Shown here: positions 7,586-16,644 of the stretch, piece by piece
How positions within the stretch are numbered: the first letter of the stretch is position 1
Layout of the letters: every line of letters starts with the position of its first letter
Assembly (NCBI RefSeq): GCF_001547895.1
Contig: NZ_AP014627.1
Coordinates: 6,326,001 to 6,390,000, forward strand
Origin: Pseudomonas sp. Os17
GTDB lineage: Bacteria; Pseudomonadota; Gammaproteobacteria; Pseudomonadales; Pseudomonadaceae
Direction: 5' to 3'
DNA: 64,000 nt
Made by a program: the position numbers and the translations under genes
The notes under the pieces: model-generated
What the model saw: only the letters and a program-made list of their open reading frames with translations
Databases searched by the model: none
What the model was told of the DNA's origin: nothing

Positions 7586-9534
7586 CAATGCACCTCCGCA
7601 GGTTCGGGTTTCACCGCCACCGGGGCTTTGCCCGGGGCGACGTCTTCGAGCAAGGCATCGGCCACCAGCTCGGCGATGTCCTTGATCATCGGCCGTGGCT
7701 CCACCACCCCTTCGAGCATCGCCGTGCACTGTGGACAACCCACGGCCACCAGCTCGGCGCCGGTCTCGCGGATGTCTTCCATGCGCATGTCGGGAATCCG
7801 CTGCTTGCCCGGAATGTCGGTGATCGGCGCGCCGCCGCCACCGCCGCAGCAACGGGAACGGAAGCCCGAGCGCTGCATCTCCTTGATCTCGATGCCCAGG
7901 GCCCGCAGCACTTCGCGCGGCGCTTCGTACTCGCCGTTGTAGCGCCCCAGGTAGCAAGGGTCGTGATAGGTCACGCTGCTGCCCTTGTGCTGGCCCAGGT
8001 TCAGTGCACCGGCGTCGATCAGCTCAGCCAGGTAGGTGCTGTGGTGCTGCACCAGATAGTGGCCGTTGAAGGCGCCGTATTCGTTCTTCAGCACATGGAA
8101 ACTGTGAGGGTCGCAGGTGACGATGCGCTTGAAGCGGTACTTGGCCAGGGTCTGGATATTGCGCTTGGCCAGCAGCTGGAAGGTCGCTTCGTCCCCCAGG
8201 CGCCGGGCCACATCGCCGCTGTCGCGCTCTTCCAGGCCGAGCACGGCGAAGTCCACCTTGGCCGCCTTGAGCACCTTGACGAAGGCCCGCAGGGTGCGCT
8301 GGTTGCGCATGTCGAAGGCGCCGTCGCCGACCCAGAACAGCACGTCGGTACTCTGCTTGTCGCTGAGCAGGGACAGGTTCAGGTCCGCCGCCCAGTTCAT
8401 CCGTCCGCCCGGGTTGAAGCCGCCGGGGTTGTCGGTGGCGATGAGGTTTTCCAGGACCTCGGCGCCCTTGTTCGGGGTCGCGCCCTTCTCCAGGGTCAGG
8501 TGGCGTCGCATGTCGACGATGGCATCGACGTGCTCGATCATCATCGGGCATTCCTCGACGCAGGCCCGGCAGGTGGTGCAGGACCACAGGGTCTCGGCGT
8601 CCACCAGGCCGTTGACGATAGGCTGGTGCGGATGGCCGCCGTGCTCGCCGATGGGCTTTCCTGGATAGGGACTGCCGGCGAACTGCGCGTCGGTGCCACC
8701 GGCCAGGCCGACCACCATGTCCTGAATCAGCTTCTTCGGGTTCAGCGGCTGGCCGGCGGCGAAGGCCGGGCACGCCGCCTCGCACTTGCCGCACTGCACG
8801 CAGGCGTCGAAGCCCAGCAGCTGGTTCCAGGTGAAGTCCTTGGGTTTTTCCACGCCCAGGGGCGCGCTGGGGTCTTCCAGGTCCAGCGGCTTGAGGCCGG
8901 TGGAGCGGCCGCCGCCAAAGCGTTCGGCGCGGCGGTGCCAGGCCAGGTGCAAGGCGCCAGCGAAGGCGTGCTTCATCGGCCCGCCCCAGGTCATGCCGAA
9001 AAACAGCTCGGACACGCCCCACAGCACACCGACCGCCAGGATCGCCGCCAGCACCCAGCCACCGAAGTGTTCCGGCAGGATCCCGGCCACGGGCAGGGTC
9101 ACCACAAAGAAACTCACGGAAAACGCCAGCAGGCTTTTCGGCAGGCGCATCCACGGGCCCTTGGACAGCCGCGCCGGCGGGTTGCGCCGACGCTTGGCGA
9201 CAAACAGCGCGCCAACGAACATCAGCGTGGTGGCCAGCAGCAAGGCGTAGCCGAGGATGCGGTTATGCAGACCAAAACCATGCACCAGGATCGCCAGCAC
9301 CGCCGCCAGGACAAAGCCGCCCGCCGTGGCCACGTGGGTGTTGGCCATGTACTTGTCCCGGGCCACCACATGGTGCAGGTCCACCATGTAGCGCTTGGGC
9401 ATGGCCAGCAGGCCGCCGAGCAGATCGACCTTGGAGGCCCGCCCCTGGCGCCACAGGGCCACGCGCCGCAGCGCGCCGAGGACCGCAAGGCCGACGGCGG
9501 CGAACAACAGAATGGGAAGAAGGGTGTTCAACAT
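7585..9534 (-). CDS. dgcB: DgcB, membrane Fe-S oxidoreductase for dimethylglycine demethylation
   Basis: 649 residues. The N-terminal third has several membrane segments (about residues 4-22, 71-90, 94-113, 134-152, 160-180). Then come two 4Fe-4S clusters, CVQCGKC...CP (residues 245-256) and CTTCRACVEECP, and two C-terminal cysteine-rich CCG-type motifs (CCGGGGG; CPQC). This layout fits heterodisulfide-reductase/GlpC-like membrane electron carriers. The chosen ATG has TAAGGTG upstream; the longer in-frame start at 9567 lies in repeat DNA. Known role of the family: it works with DgcA to convert dimethylglycine to sarcosine, passing electrons on through the ETF pair. Confidence 0.88.
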   Translation of the reverse strand: MLNTLLPILLFAAVGLAVLGALRRVALWRQGRASKVDLLGGLLAMPKRYMVDLHHVVARDKYMANTHVATAGGFVLAAVLAILVHGFGLHNRILGYALLLATTLMFVGALFVAKRRRNPPARLSKGPWMRLPKSLLAFSVSFFVVTLPVAGILPEHFGGWVLAAILAVGVLWGVSELFFGMTWGGPMKHAFAGALHLAWHRRAERFGGGRSTGLKPLDLEDPSAPLGVEKPKDFTWNQLLGFDACVQCGKCEAACPAFAAGQPLNPKKLIQDMVVGLAGGTDAQFAGSPYPGKPIGEHGGHPHQPIVNGLVDAETLWSCTTCRACVEECPMMIEHVDAIVDMRRHLTLEKGATPNKGAEVLENLIATDNPGGFNPGGRMNWAADLNLSLLSDKQSTDVLFWVGDGAFDMRNQRTLRAFVKVLKAAKVDFAVLGLEERDSGDVARRLGDEATFQLLAKRNIQTLAKYRFKRIVTCDPHSFHVLKNEYGAFNGHYLVQHHSTYLAELIDAGALNLGQHKGSSVTYHDPCYLGRYNGEYEAPREVLRALGIEIKEMQRSGFRSRCCGGGGGAPITDIPGKQRIPDMRMEDIRETGAELVAVGCPQCTAMLEGVVEPRPMIKDIAELVADALLEDVAPGKAPVAVKPEPAEVH

Positions 9535-9551
9535 CACAGTCACCTTACAGT

Positions 9552-9761
9552 CAGCTGCAAGCGGCAAGCTTCAAGCGGCAAGAAAGAGCAATGTGAGCAG
9601 TGCTTTCGCTTGCAGCTTGCAGCCGGAAACTTGCAGTTGCCGCTAAAAATCCTCACAGAGCCGAGTGCGTCCTATCGACCGCGGGCTTCCAGCAGCAAGA
9701 AAGAGCAATCGCGAACGCCTGCTTCAACTTGCCGCTTGCAGCTTGAAACTTGCCGCTGCCG
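9552..9761. repeat. CAAGC/GGCAAG-type palindromic repeats with a duplicated dgcA 3' end
   Basis: The 227-bp gap between dgcB and dgcA is filled with repeats of the type CAAGCGGCAAG / CTTGCCGCTTG. There is also a tandem duplication of about 117 bp: GCAAGAAAGAGCAAT occurs at 9578 and 9695. The segment 9643-9685 is a degraded copy of the last ~43 bases of dgcA (9762 onward). No gene lies in this gap. Confidence 0.75.
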
Positions 9762-11822
9762 CTAAAAGTCCTTGCACAGGCGCAGTGCGTCGTAGATCGC
9801 GGCATGGGTGTTGCGCTGGGATACGCAGTCGCCTATGCGGAACAACAGGTAGCCCTCCCCCGTCTCGCTCAGGCACGGCTGCGGCTTGATCGCGAACAGC
9901 GCCTCGACGTCGATCTGGCCCTTGTTGCGCGAACCTTCCTTGAGCCCGTAGTAGAGCTCCTCGTCGGGACGCACGCCGTTTTCCACCACCACCTGATCCA
10001 CCACCCGCTCTTCGCGGGCGCCGGTGTATTCGTTCTCCAGCACCGCCACCAGTTTGTCGCCCTCGCGGTAGACCTTCTCCAGGGTCAGGTCCCCGGTCAT
10101 GATCACTTCCTTGGGGTACAGGCTGCGGTAGTAGGTGGGGAACGAGGTGCCGCCGACGGCGATGCCCGGCTTGATGTCATCGGTGACGATCTCCACTTGC
10201 GAGCCCTTGTCGGCGATGAAGTCGGTGACCGACATGCCGGTGAACTCGCAGATGGTGTCGTAGACCAGCACGTTCTTGCCCGGCGCCACCTTGCCGTCGA
10301 GGATGTCCCAGCTGCTGACCACCAACCCTTCGGCGGCGCCCCAGTGCTCGTTCTGCTCGATGAACGGATGGCCGCCCACGGCCAGCACCACCACGTCGGG
10401 GCGCAGGTCGAGGATAGTCGCGGTGTCCGCCGCAGTGCCCAGGCGCAGGTCGACTTTCAGGCGCGCCAGTTCCAGCTGATACCAGCGGGTGATACCGGCG
10501 ATCTGGTCCCGTTGCGGGGCCTTGGAGGCGGTGGTGATCTGCCCGCCAATGGCGTCCTTCTTCTCGAACAGGGTCACGTCGTGGCCACGTTCGGCGGCGA
10601 CACGGGCGGCTTCCATACCGGCAGGACCGGCACCGACCACCACCACCTTGCGCTTGATGCCGGTGGTTTTCTCGATGATGTGCGGCACGCCCATGTACTC
10701 ACGGGACGTGGCGGCGTTCTGGATGCACAGCACGTCCAGGCCCTGGTACTGGCGGTCGATGCAGTAGTTGGCGCCGACGCACTGCTTGATCTGGTCGATC
10801 TGGCCCATCTTGATCTTGGCGATCAGGTGCGGGTCGGCCATGTGGGCGCGGGTCATGCCGACCATGTCGACGTAACCGCCTTCGAGAATCCGCGTGGCCT
10901 GGTTCGGGTCCTTGATGTTCTGTGCGTGCAGCACCGGAACCTTGACCACTTCCTTGATGCCCGCCGCCAGGTGCAGGAACGGCTCCGGCGGGAAGCTCAT
11001 GTTGGGGATCACGTTGGCCAGGGTGTTGTGGGTGTCGCAGCCCGAGCCGACCACGCCGAGGAAGTCCAGCATGCCGGTGTCGTCGTAGTACTTGGCGATC
11101 TGTTTCATGTCCTCGTGGGACAGGCCGTCCGGGTGGAACTCGTCACCGCAGATGCGCATGCCGACGCAGAAATCGTCACCGACTTCGGCGCGCACCGCCT
11201 TGAGCACTTCCAGGCCGAAACGCATGCGTTTCTCGAAGGTGCCGCCCCATTCGTCGGTACGCTTGTTGACCCGCGGGCTCCAGAACTGGTCGATCATGTG
11301 CTGGTGCACCGCCGACAGTTCGACGCCGTCCAGGCCGCCGGCCTTGGCCCGGCGTGCGGCCTGGGCGTAGTTGCCGATCACCCGCCAGATCTCTTCCGGC
11401 TCGATGGTCTTGCAGGTGGCGCGGTGCACCGGCTCACGCACGCCGGACGGCGACATCAGGGTCGGCCAGTTGAAGCCGTCCCAACGCGAGCGGCGGCCCA
11501 TGTGGGTAATCTGGATCATGATCTTGGCGCCATGCTTGTGCATGGCGTCGGCCAGGTTCTGGAAGTGCGGGATGATGCGGTCGGTGGACAGGTTCACCGA
11601 ACTCCACCATTCCTGGGGACTGTCGATGGCCACCACCGAGGAACCACCGCAGATCGCCAGGCCGATGCCGCCCTTGGCCTTTTCTTCGTAGTACTTCACA
11701 TACCGTTCGGTGGTCATGCCGCCGTCAGTCGCGTAGACCTCGGCGTGGGCGGTACTGAGCACGCGGTTGCGGATGGTCAGTTTGCCGATCTGGATCGGCT
11801 GGAACATCGCTTCGAAAGCCAT
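9762..11822 (-). CDS. dgcA: DgcA, dimethylglycine demethylase flavoprotein
   Basis: 686 residues, an NADH:flavin oxidoreductase of the trimethylamine dehydrogenase type. It has an N-terminal old-yellow-enzyme barrel (residues 1 to ~370), a Cys cluster for 4Fe-4S (CVGANYC...C), then an FAD/NAD fold with VVVGAGPAGMEAARVAAERG near residue 395. ATG 11822 is preceded by GCGGAG. It acts in the cytoplasm, demethylating dimethylglycine in the glycine betaine pathway. The gene order DUF5943-dgcA-dgcB-etfA-etfB is the one known from P. aeruginosa, and that supports the name over other members of the family. Confidence 0.9.
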   Translation of the reverse strand: MAFEAMFQPIQIGKLTIRNRVLSTAHAEVYATDGGMTTERYVKYYEEKAKGGIGLAICGGSSVVAIDSPQEWWSSVNLSTDRIIPHFQNLADAMHKHGAKIMIQITHMGRRSRWDGFNWPTLMSPSGVREPVHRATCKTIEPEEIWRVIGNYAQAARRAKAGGLDGVELSAVHQHMIDQFWSPRVNKRTDEWGGTFEKRMRFGLEVLKAVRAEVGDDFCVGMRICGDEFHPDGLSHEDMKQIAKYYDDTGMLDFLGVVGSGCDTHNTLANVIPNMSFPPEPFLHLAAGIKEVVKVPVLHAQNIKDPNQATRILEGGYVDMVGMTRAHMADPHLIAKIKMGQIDQIKQCVGANYCIDRQYQGLDVLCIQNAATSREYMGVPHIIEKTTGIKRKVVVVGAGPAGMEAARVAAERGHDVTLFEKKDAIGGQITTASKAPQRDQIAGITRWYQLELARLKVDLRLGTAADTATILDLRPDVVVLAVGGHPFIEQNEHWGAAEGLVVSSWDILDGKVAPGKNVLVYDTICEFTGMSVTDFIADKGSQVEIVTDDIKPGIAVGGTSFPTYYRSLYPKEVIMTGDLTLEKVYREGDKLVAVLENEYTGAREERVVDQVVVENGVRPDEELYYGLKEGSRNKGQIDVEALFAIKPQPCLSETGEGYLLFRIGDCVSQRNTHAAIYDALRLCKDF

Positions 11823-11837
11823 TTGTCTTAACTCCGC

Positions 11838-12368
11838 TTACAACGGTTTGACGACGAACAGGCCATCGTCGTGGCCTTCTTCGGAACCACCGTAAACCTG
11901 CTCTGCCACGGTGCGGATCTTGCTGCCACGGGCGGCCAGGATCTGGTCCATGGCGCCGGCGAACCAGCCGGTGAACATGTAGTCGACCTTGCGCCCGACC
12001 TTGCCGTAGACGTAGACGAACGCCGAGTGTTCGAGCTTGACGCTGGCGGTGCCTTTATCCAGGTCGATGTCCTGGATCTTGAACAGCCCCCAGCCGCGCT
12101 GGGACAGGCGCTTCATGTAGTGCTCGAACACTGCGACGCCTTCCAGGCCGTGGCATTCAGCTTCTTTTTCGCACCAGTGCCAGGCGGACTTGTAGCCGGC
12201 CTTGTAGAGGATCTCGGCGTAGGCCTCGGCGCCCAGGACTTCCTCGATGCCCATGTGGTTGTTGACGAAGAAATGCCGCGGCACGTAGAGCATCGGCAGG
12301 GCGTCGGAGGTCCAGACACCGGTTTCGCTGTCGACTTCGATAGGCAGTTGCGGGGCGATCTTGGCCAT
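11838..12368 (-). CDS. DUF5943/V4R-like protein of the dgc operon
   Basis: 176 residues, soluble, starting MAKIAPQLPIEVDSETGVW. It resembles the small-molecule-binding 4-vinyl-reductase-like fold found next to dgcA in pseudomonads; the central part, CEKEAECHGLEGVAVFEHYM, is rich in Cys, Glu and His. CCGGAG precedes ATG 12368. It lies 15 bp upstream of dgcA and is surely co-transcribed. Its exact biochemical role is not known to me; an accessory role in dimethylglycine catabolism is inferred from position. Confidence 0.75.
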   Translation of the reverse strand: MAKIAPQLPIEVDSETGVWTSDALPMLYVPRHFFVNNHMGIEEVLGAEAYAEILYKAGYKSAWHWCEKEAECHGLEGVAVFEHYMKRLSQRGWGLFKIQDIDLDKGTASVKLEHSAFVYVYGKVGRKVDYMFTGWFAGAMDQILAARGSKIRTVAEQVYGGSEEGHDDGLFVVKPL

Positions 12369-12403
12369 GTTTCAAAACTCCGGAATTCTGTGGATAAGTA
12401 CGT

Positions 12404-12508
12404 CTGTAGCCGCTGCCGAAGGCTGGGAAAAGGCTCGAAGAGCCTTCCGAGGGCCGCTAGAGCGCGTCTCCTTCGGAGCCGATCGCAGCCTGCGGCAGCG
12501 GCTACAGG
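12404..12508. repeat. REPIN of a second family (CTGTAGCCGCTGCCG)
   Basis: An inverted pair: CTGTAGCCGCTGCCGAAGGC at the left and GCCTGCGGCAGCGGCTACAG at the right, with about 60 bases between. It lies within the dgc operon between the dipeptidase and DUF5943 genes. A DnaA-box 9-mer (TGTGGATAA, 12389-12397) sits just beside it. A single copy of the same family occurs at 40400-40426. Confidence 0.8.
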
Positions 12509-12529
12509 AATGTGCTGTGGGGGGTGGTC

Positions 12530-13507
12530 TTACTCGCCCCAGACGTCCTTGAGGACATTGACCCAGTTCTCGCCCATGATCTTGCGCACCACGCGCTCGC
12601 TGTGGCCGCGTTTGAGCAGGGTTTCGGTGAGGTTGGGAAACTCGCCCACGGTGCGGATCCCCAGGGGGTTGATGATCTTGCCGAAGTTGGTCAGGCGCCG
12701 GGCGTAGCCCTTGTCGTGGGTCAGGTATTCGAAAAAGTCCTGGCCGTGGCCCTGGGTGAAGTCGGTGCCGATGCCGATGGAGTCTTCTCCGACGATGTTC
12801 ATGGTGTATTCGATGGCTTCGGCGTAATCGTCGATGGTCGAATCGATGCCCTTGGCCAGGAACGGCGCGAACATGGTCACGCCGACGAAACCGCCGTGGT
12901 CGGCGATGAATTTCAGCTCGGCGTCGGACTTGTTGCGCGGGTGTTCCTTGAGCCCGGACGGCAGGCAGTGGGAGTAGCACACCGGCTTCTTGGATTCGAG
13001 GATCACTTCCTCGCTGGTCTTGGAACCTACGTGGGACAGGTCGCACATCACCCCGACGCGGTTCATCTCGGCGACGATCTCGCGGCCGAAGCCCGACAGG
13101 CCGCCGTCGCGCTCGTAGCAGCCGGTGCCTACCAGGTTCTGGGTGTTGTAGCACATCTGCACGATGCCCACGCCCAGCTGCTTGAACACCTCGACATAAC
13201 CGATCTGGTCCTCGAAGGCATGGGCATTCTGGAAGCCGAAGAGAATGCCAGTCTTGCCCACTTCCTTGGCCTTACGGATGTCCGCGGTGGTGCGCACCGG
13301 CATCACCAGGTCGCTGTTTTCGCGGATCAGTTTCTGGCTGGCGGCAATGTTGTTGACCGTGGCCTGGAACCCTTCCCAAACCGACACCGTGCAGTTGGCT
13401 GCGGTCAGGCCGCCCTTGCGCATGTCCTCGAACAGCTCGCGGTTCCACTTGGCAATGATCAGCCCGTCGATAACGATGCTGTCGGCGTGTAATTCGGCTG
13501 GGCTCAT
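12530..13507 (-). CDS. Membrane dipeptidase family M19 (renal-dipeptidase-like), first gene of the dgc operon
   Basis: 325 residues. ATG 13507 has AAGGGGACAG upstream; a longer in-frame start at 13813 adds a non-conserved tail and is rejected. M19 features are visible: DSIVIDGLI near the N-terminus, MCDLSHVG, CYSHCLPSG (metal ligand region), GGFVGVTMFAPFL and IGIGTDFTQGHG near the end. Family members hydrolyse dipeptides with Zn2+. In pseudomonads this gene heads the dimethylglycine operon, so its natural substrate may be a betaine-related compound (inference). Confidence 0.85.
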   Translation of the reverse strand: MSPAELHADSIVIDGLIIAKWNRELFEDMRKGGLTAANCTVSVWEGFQATVNNIAASQKLIRENSDLVMPVRTTADIRKAKEVGKTGILFGFQNAHAFEDQIGYVEVFKQLGVGIVQMCYNTQNLVGTGCYERDGGLSGFGREIVAEMNRVGVMCDLSHVGSKTSEEVILESKKPVCYSHCLPSGLKEHPRNKSDAELKFIADHGGFVGVTMFAPFLAKGIDSTIDDYAEAIEYTMNIVGEDSIGIGTDFTQGHGQDFFEYLTHDKGYARRLTNFGKIINPLGIRTVGEFPNLTETLLKRGHSERVVRKIMGENWVNVLKDVWGE

Positions 13508-13742
13508 CAGGCTGTCCCCTTGTTGGCGATTCATGCGCCGAATCGTCTGCCGGCGCTTTGGGGTCAGCATATGCTTGAGGGCCGGGGCGCCTGGGTGCAA
13601 AAACGACAGGGGAATTGCCGAAAGCGTCAAGCACCGACAAAGGGCCGGACGGAGGGCACCGGCCACCTCTGTTCTTTGCCGGGGGCTTGCGCCAGAATTC
13701 GCCGCTTCAACGAAAGCATCACTGGATGAGGGCAGCGCTGCA

Positions 13743-14144
13743 ATGAAACCGATCTTCCTGGCCTTGTTACTGATAGCGACCGGCGTACAGGCGGCCGAAG
13801 AGACCGACAACACGCCCTGCGACGGGGTGGAAAACGACGTGCAGACCCTGGAATGCGCGACCTACAACCGCACCACCGCCGAGCAATTGCTGAGTGACAA
13901 CGTGCAAAGCCTGCTGGAACGCCTGGGCACCTTGTACGGCAACGACAAGGCGCAACTGGCCGACATCAGCGCCAAGGTCAAGAACGCCCAACAGTTGTGG
14001 CAGAAGCAGCGCGAAGCCGACTGCGCGATGGAATCCTTCCCGGCCAAGCCCGGGACCAAGGCCTACACCATCGCCACCAACGATTGCCTGGCGCGGATGA
14101 GCGACGAGCGTTCGGAATTCATCGAATCCATCGCCCAGGAATGA
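13743..14144 (+). CDS. LprI-type (DUF1311) periplasmic lysozyme-inhibitor-like protein
   Basis: 133 residues with a signal peptide MKPIFLALLLIATGVQA, cleaved before EET. The mature part carries the LprI/DUF1311 pattern: LECATYNR early, QLWQKQREADC in the middle and ATNDCLARMSDERSEFI near the end, with paired cysteines. Some members inhibit lysozyme; others have no known role. It is divergent from the dipeptidase gene and likely monocistronic, ending in a REP palindrome pair. Confidence 0.75.
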   Translation: MKPIFLALLLIATGVQAAEETDNTPCDGVENDVQTLECATYNRTTAEQLLSDNVQSLLERLGTLYGNDKAQLADISAKVKNAQQLWQKQREADCAMESFPAKPGTKAYTIATNDCLARMSDERSEFIESIAQE

Positions 14145-14156
14145 CCCGCTAGCGCC

Positions 14157-14244
14157 GGCAGGAGCGGGCTTGCCCGTAAAAAACGCCCTGCCGAACCCGG
14201 TGCGGCGGTTGCGGGGGTTTCGCGAGCAAGCTCGCTCCTGCAAG
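14157..14244. repeat. REP pair between convergent genes
   Basis: GGCAGGAGCGGGCTTGCCCG at 14157-14176 and CGCGAGCAAGCTCGCTCCTG at 14221-14240 form an inverted pair in the gap between the LprI-like gene and the convergent UraH-like gene. It may act as a transcription barrier. Confidence 0.75.
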
Positions 14245-14266
14245 TCAACGCCAGGTCAACACCGGG

Positions 14267-14617
14267 TCAGGCGCCGCCGCGAAAGCACGAGACGCCCCAG
14301 GCGGTGAGCTTGAACGGCAGGTGGTAATGCTGGCGCGGGTCATCCAGGCCGAAGCGGTACACCAGCACATCGAGGAAGGGCACCGGCGGCAGCGCCTGGC
14401 CTAGCTCGCGATAGAACGCCGCCACCTCCAGCTCCACTTCGTAGACGCCCGGCCCGAAGCTGGCCGCGCACTCCGGCAGGCCATCGAGCAGGCCATTGCC
14501 GTCGATCCGCCCCTGGCATAGCCAATCGCCGCCCAGGCGCCGCACCCGCACCGCCATGCCTTCGGCCACCTGGCCGCTGGCGACATCCACCACGTGGATC
14601 GACACCCCGCCATTCAT
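14267..14617 (-). CDS. 5-hydroxyisourate hydrolase-like (transthyretin-related) protein
   Basis: 116 residues, the normal size for the family. Visible family signatures: SIHVVDVASGQVAEG at the N-terminus (catalytic-type His8), GPGVYEVELE in the middle, and HYHLPFKLTAWGVSCFRGG at the C-terminus. The hallmark C-terminal YRGS tetrapeptide reads FRGG followed by Ala, so two of four positions differ. ATG 14617 overlaps the deaminase stop by four bases (ATGA), which shows translational coupling. The usual reaction is hydrolysis of 5-hydroxyisourate to OHCU; with the altered signature the true substrate is uncertain. Confidence 0.75.
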   Translation of the reverse strand: MNGGVSIHVVDVASGQVAEGMAVRVRRLGGDWLCQGRIDGNGLLDGLPECAASFGPGVYEVELEVAAFYRELGQALPPVPFLDVLVYRFGLDDPRQHYHLPFKLTAWGVSCFRGGA

Positions 14618-15123
14618 TTCCAGAACCCCACATGGGCCCGGGCCGCTTCGTGTTCCAGCATTGGCCCCAGCACCGGGATCTGCCGCTGCCCGCGGGCAAA
14701 GACTTCACGGCACGGCAGGGAAAAGGTCGGGTTTTCCGGGTGATCGCCGGTCAGTTCCAGCAAGGCGTGTTCGGACAGGGCATAGACCACCCGGCCAATC
14801 CCGGTCCAGTAGATGGCCCCGGCGCACATGCAGCAGGGCTCGGCGCTGGTGTACAGGGTGCACTGGGCCAGCTCCTCGGGGCCCAGGAGCCTTGCGGCCT
14901 TGGCAGCGGCAGCCAGTTCGGCGTGCTGGGTCGGGTCGCCTTCGGGGGGCATCGAGTTGTTGCCGGCGCTGGCGATGACCTTGCCGTCACGGTCCGCCAC
15001 CAGGGCGGCGAACGGGTGGCGGCCACGGGCCTTGGCTTCTTCTGCCAGTTCGATGCTCTGACGCAGCAGGTGCAGGTCCAGTTCGCTGACGCCGGCAGGG
15101 ATGGGAGACAGTATCTGGGTCAT
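14614..15123 (-). CDS. Zinc-dependent nucleoside/guanine-type deaminase
   Basis: 169 residues. The catalytic zinc motif HAELAAAAKAARLL supplies His and the proton-shuttling Glu, and SAEPCCMCAGAIYW gives the PCxxC ligands, as in cytidine/guanine/tRNA-adenosine deaminases. The start ATG 15123 has GAGGTC upstream. It lies between the NCS2 permease and the UraH-like gene, which it overlaps by 4 bp, so all three act together. The context favours deamination of a purine base (guanine-type) over tRNA editing. The exact substrate cannot be read from the sequence. Confidence 0.8.
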   Translation of the reverse strand: MTQILSPIPAGVSELDLHLLRQSIELAEEAKARGRHPFAALVADRDGKVIASAGNNSMPPEGDPTQHAELAAAAKAARLLGPEELAQCTLYTSAEPCCMCAGAIYWTGIGRVVYALSEHALLELTGDHPENPTFSLPCREVFARGQRQIPVLGPMLEHEAARAHVGFWK

Positions 15124-15181
15124 GGTGACCTCCTTTTCATGGGCAGAGTCCCGCCGCAAAAGGCGGGTTGGAAAGCAACCG

Positions 15182-16519
15182 TCAATCATTGAGCCCGGCA
15201 TGGGCCGGCAACGCATCAGCCGCCGGCTCGCGAGGGTTGAGCAGCAGATTGAGGACGATGGCGGTGATGGCGCCGAGAAAGATGCCGCTTTCCAGCAGCA
15301 GCTTGAGCGGCCCGTGGGCGTGGGCGAACAGCGCCGGAAAGGACATCGGCAGCACCCCGACACTGACCGACACCGCGACGACGATCGCGTTGCGGGTGCC
15401 CTCGAACCTCACCCGCGACAATTCCTGGATACCGGCCACGGTGGTCATGCCGAACATGACGATGGCGCAGCCGCCGAGCACCGGGGTCGGCACCGCGGCC
15501 ACCAGGGCGCCGAGCTTGGGAAACAGGCCCATGAGCACCATGATTGCCCCGGCGGCGGCCACCACGAAGCGGCTCTTGACCCGGGACAGCGCGATCAGCC
15601 CAGTGTTCTGGGTAAAGGCGTTATAGGGAAAGCTATTGAACAGGCCGCCCACCAGGGTCGACAGGCCGTCGGCGCGAAAGGCATCGCCCAGGGTGCGCGG
15701 GGTGGTCGGCCTGCCGGTGAGCGTGCCGATGGCCAGGCAGTTGCCGGTGGTCTCGGCCATGATCACCAGCATCGCCAGGGTCATGATCAGGATCGGCATC
15801 AGGGAGAACTGCGGGGTGCCGAAAGCCATGGGCGGGCTCAGTTCGAACCAGGCCGCATCGCCGACCTGGGCGAAGTGGGTCATGCCGAAGGCGGCAGCAA
15901 TCAGGCTGCCCGCCAGCAGGCCGATCAGCACGCTGAGGTTGCCGATGAACCCGGAAAACTTGCCGTAGATCACCAGGGTCACCGCCACCGTGGCCAGGCC
16001 CAGCAGCAGATTGGCCGGCGCGCCGAAATCCGCTGCCGCCGGGTTGCCGCCCCCCAGCCAGATCGCCGCCGCCGGCATCAGGGAAATGCCGATGATGGTG
16101 ATCAGGCTGCCGATCACCACCGGCGGAAAGAACCGCAACAGGCGGCTGAACAGCGGCGCCAGGGCCATGGTGATGAGGCCCGCAGCGATCACCGCGCCGA
16201 ACACTTCGGTCAAACCGAACTGCTTGCCGATCATGATCATCGGCGCCAGGGCAATGAACGAGCAGCCCTGGATCAACGGCAGCCGTGCGCCGAACCGCCA
16301 GAAGCCCAGGGTCTGGATCAGCGTGGCAATTCCGGAGGTCAGCAGGTTGGCGTTGATCAACAAGACCACCTGGGCCGGGGTCAGGCCCAGGGCATTGCCT
16401 AGAATCAACGGCACCGCCACTGCACCGGCATACATCACCAGCACGTGTTGCAGGCCGAAGCTGAACAACTGGCGAACGGGCAGGACCTCGTCCACGGGAT
16501 GAACACGGGAAATAGTCAT
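15182..16519 (-). CDS. NCS2 (xanthine/uracil family) permease
   Basis: 445 residues with 12-14 hydrophobic segments. NCS2 signatures: GLQHVLVMYAGAVAVPLI near the N-terminus, QGCSFIALAPMIMIG, and the conserved loop TGNCLAIGTLTGRP in the second half. AGGAGACCTGCG precedes ATG 16519. It is a proton-coupled importer of a nucleobase (xanthine, urate or uracil type) in the inner membrane. It is the first gene of a three-gene operon with the deaminase and UraH-like protein and diverges from a LysR regulator, which suggests uptake of the substrate those enzymes degrade. Confidence 0.85.
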   Translation of the reverse strand: MTISRVHPVDEVLPVRQLFSFGLQHVLVMYAGAVAVPLILGNALGLTPAQVVLLINANLLTSGIATLIQTLGFWRFGARLPLIQGCSFIALAPMIMIGKQFGLTEVFGAVIAAGLITMALAPLFSRLLRFFPPVVIGSLITIIGISLMPAAAIWLGGGNPAAADFGAPANLLLGLATVAVTLVIYGKFSGFIGNLSVLIGLLAGSLIAAAFGMTHFAQVGDAAWFELSPPMAFGTPQFSLMPILIMTLAMLVIMAETTGNCLAIGTLTGRPTTPRTLGDAFRADGLSTLVGGLFNSFPYNAFTQNTGLIALSRVKSRFVVAAAGAIMVLMGLFPKLGALVAAVPTPVLGGCAIVMFGMTTVAGIQELSRVRFEGTRNAIVVAVSVSVGVLPMSFPALFAHAHGPLKLLLESGIFLGAITAIVLNLLLNPREPAADALPAHAGLND

Positions 16520-16644
16520 GTCGCAGGTCTCCTGAAGGTGCGGCTGTTGTTGTTCTGGCAGGCATCCGGGAGCAGCGCCCCGGCAGGAAGTTCGGACGGC
16601 GGCGCCCATGATCTGTGCTTGAATGCGATGCAACAAATGAGCAC

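Noticed and set aside
13508..13813. Longer N-terminus of the M19 dipeptidase
   Set aside because: The extra residues have no family similarity, and a strong ribosome site lies directly before ATG 13507.
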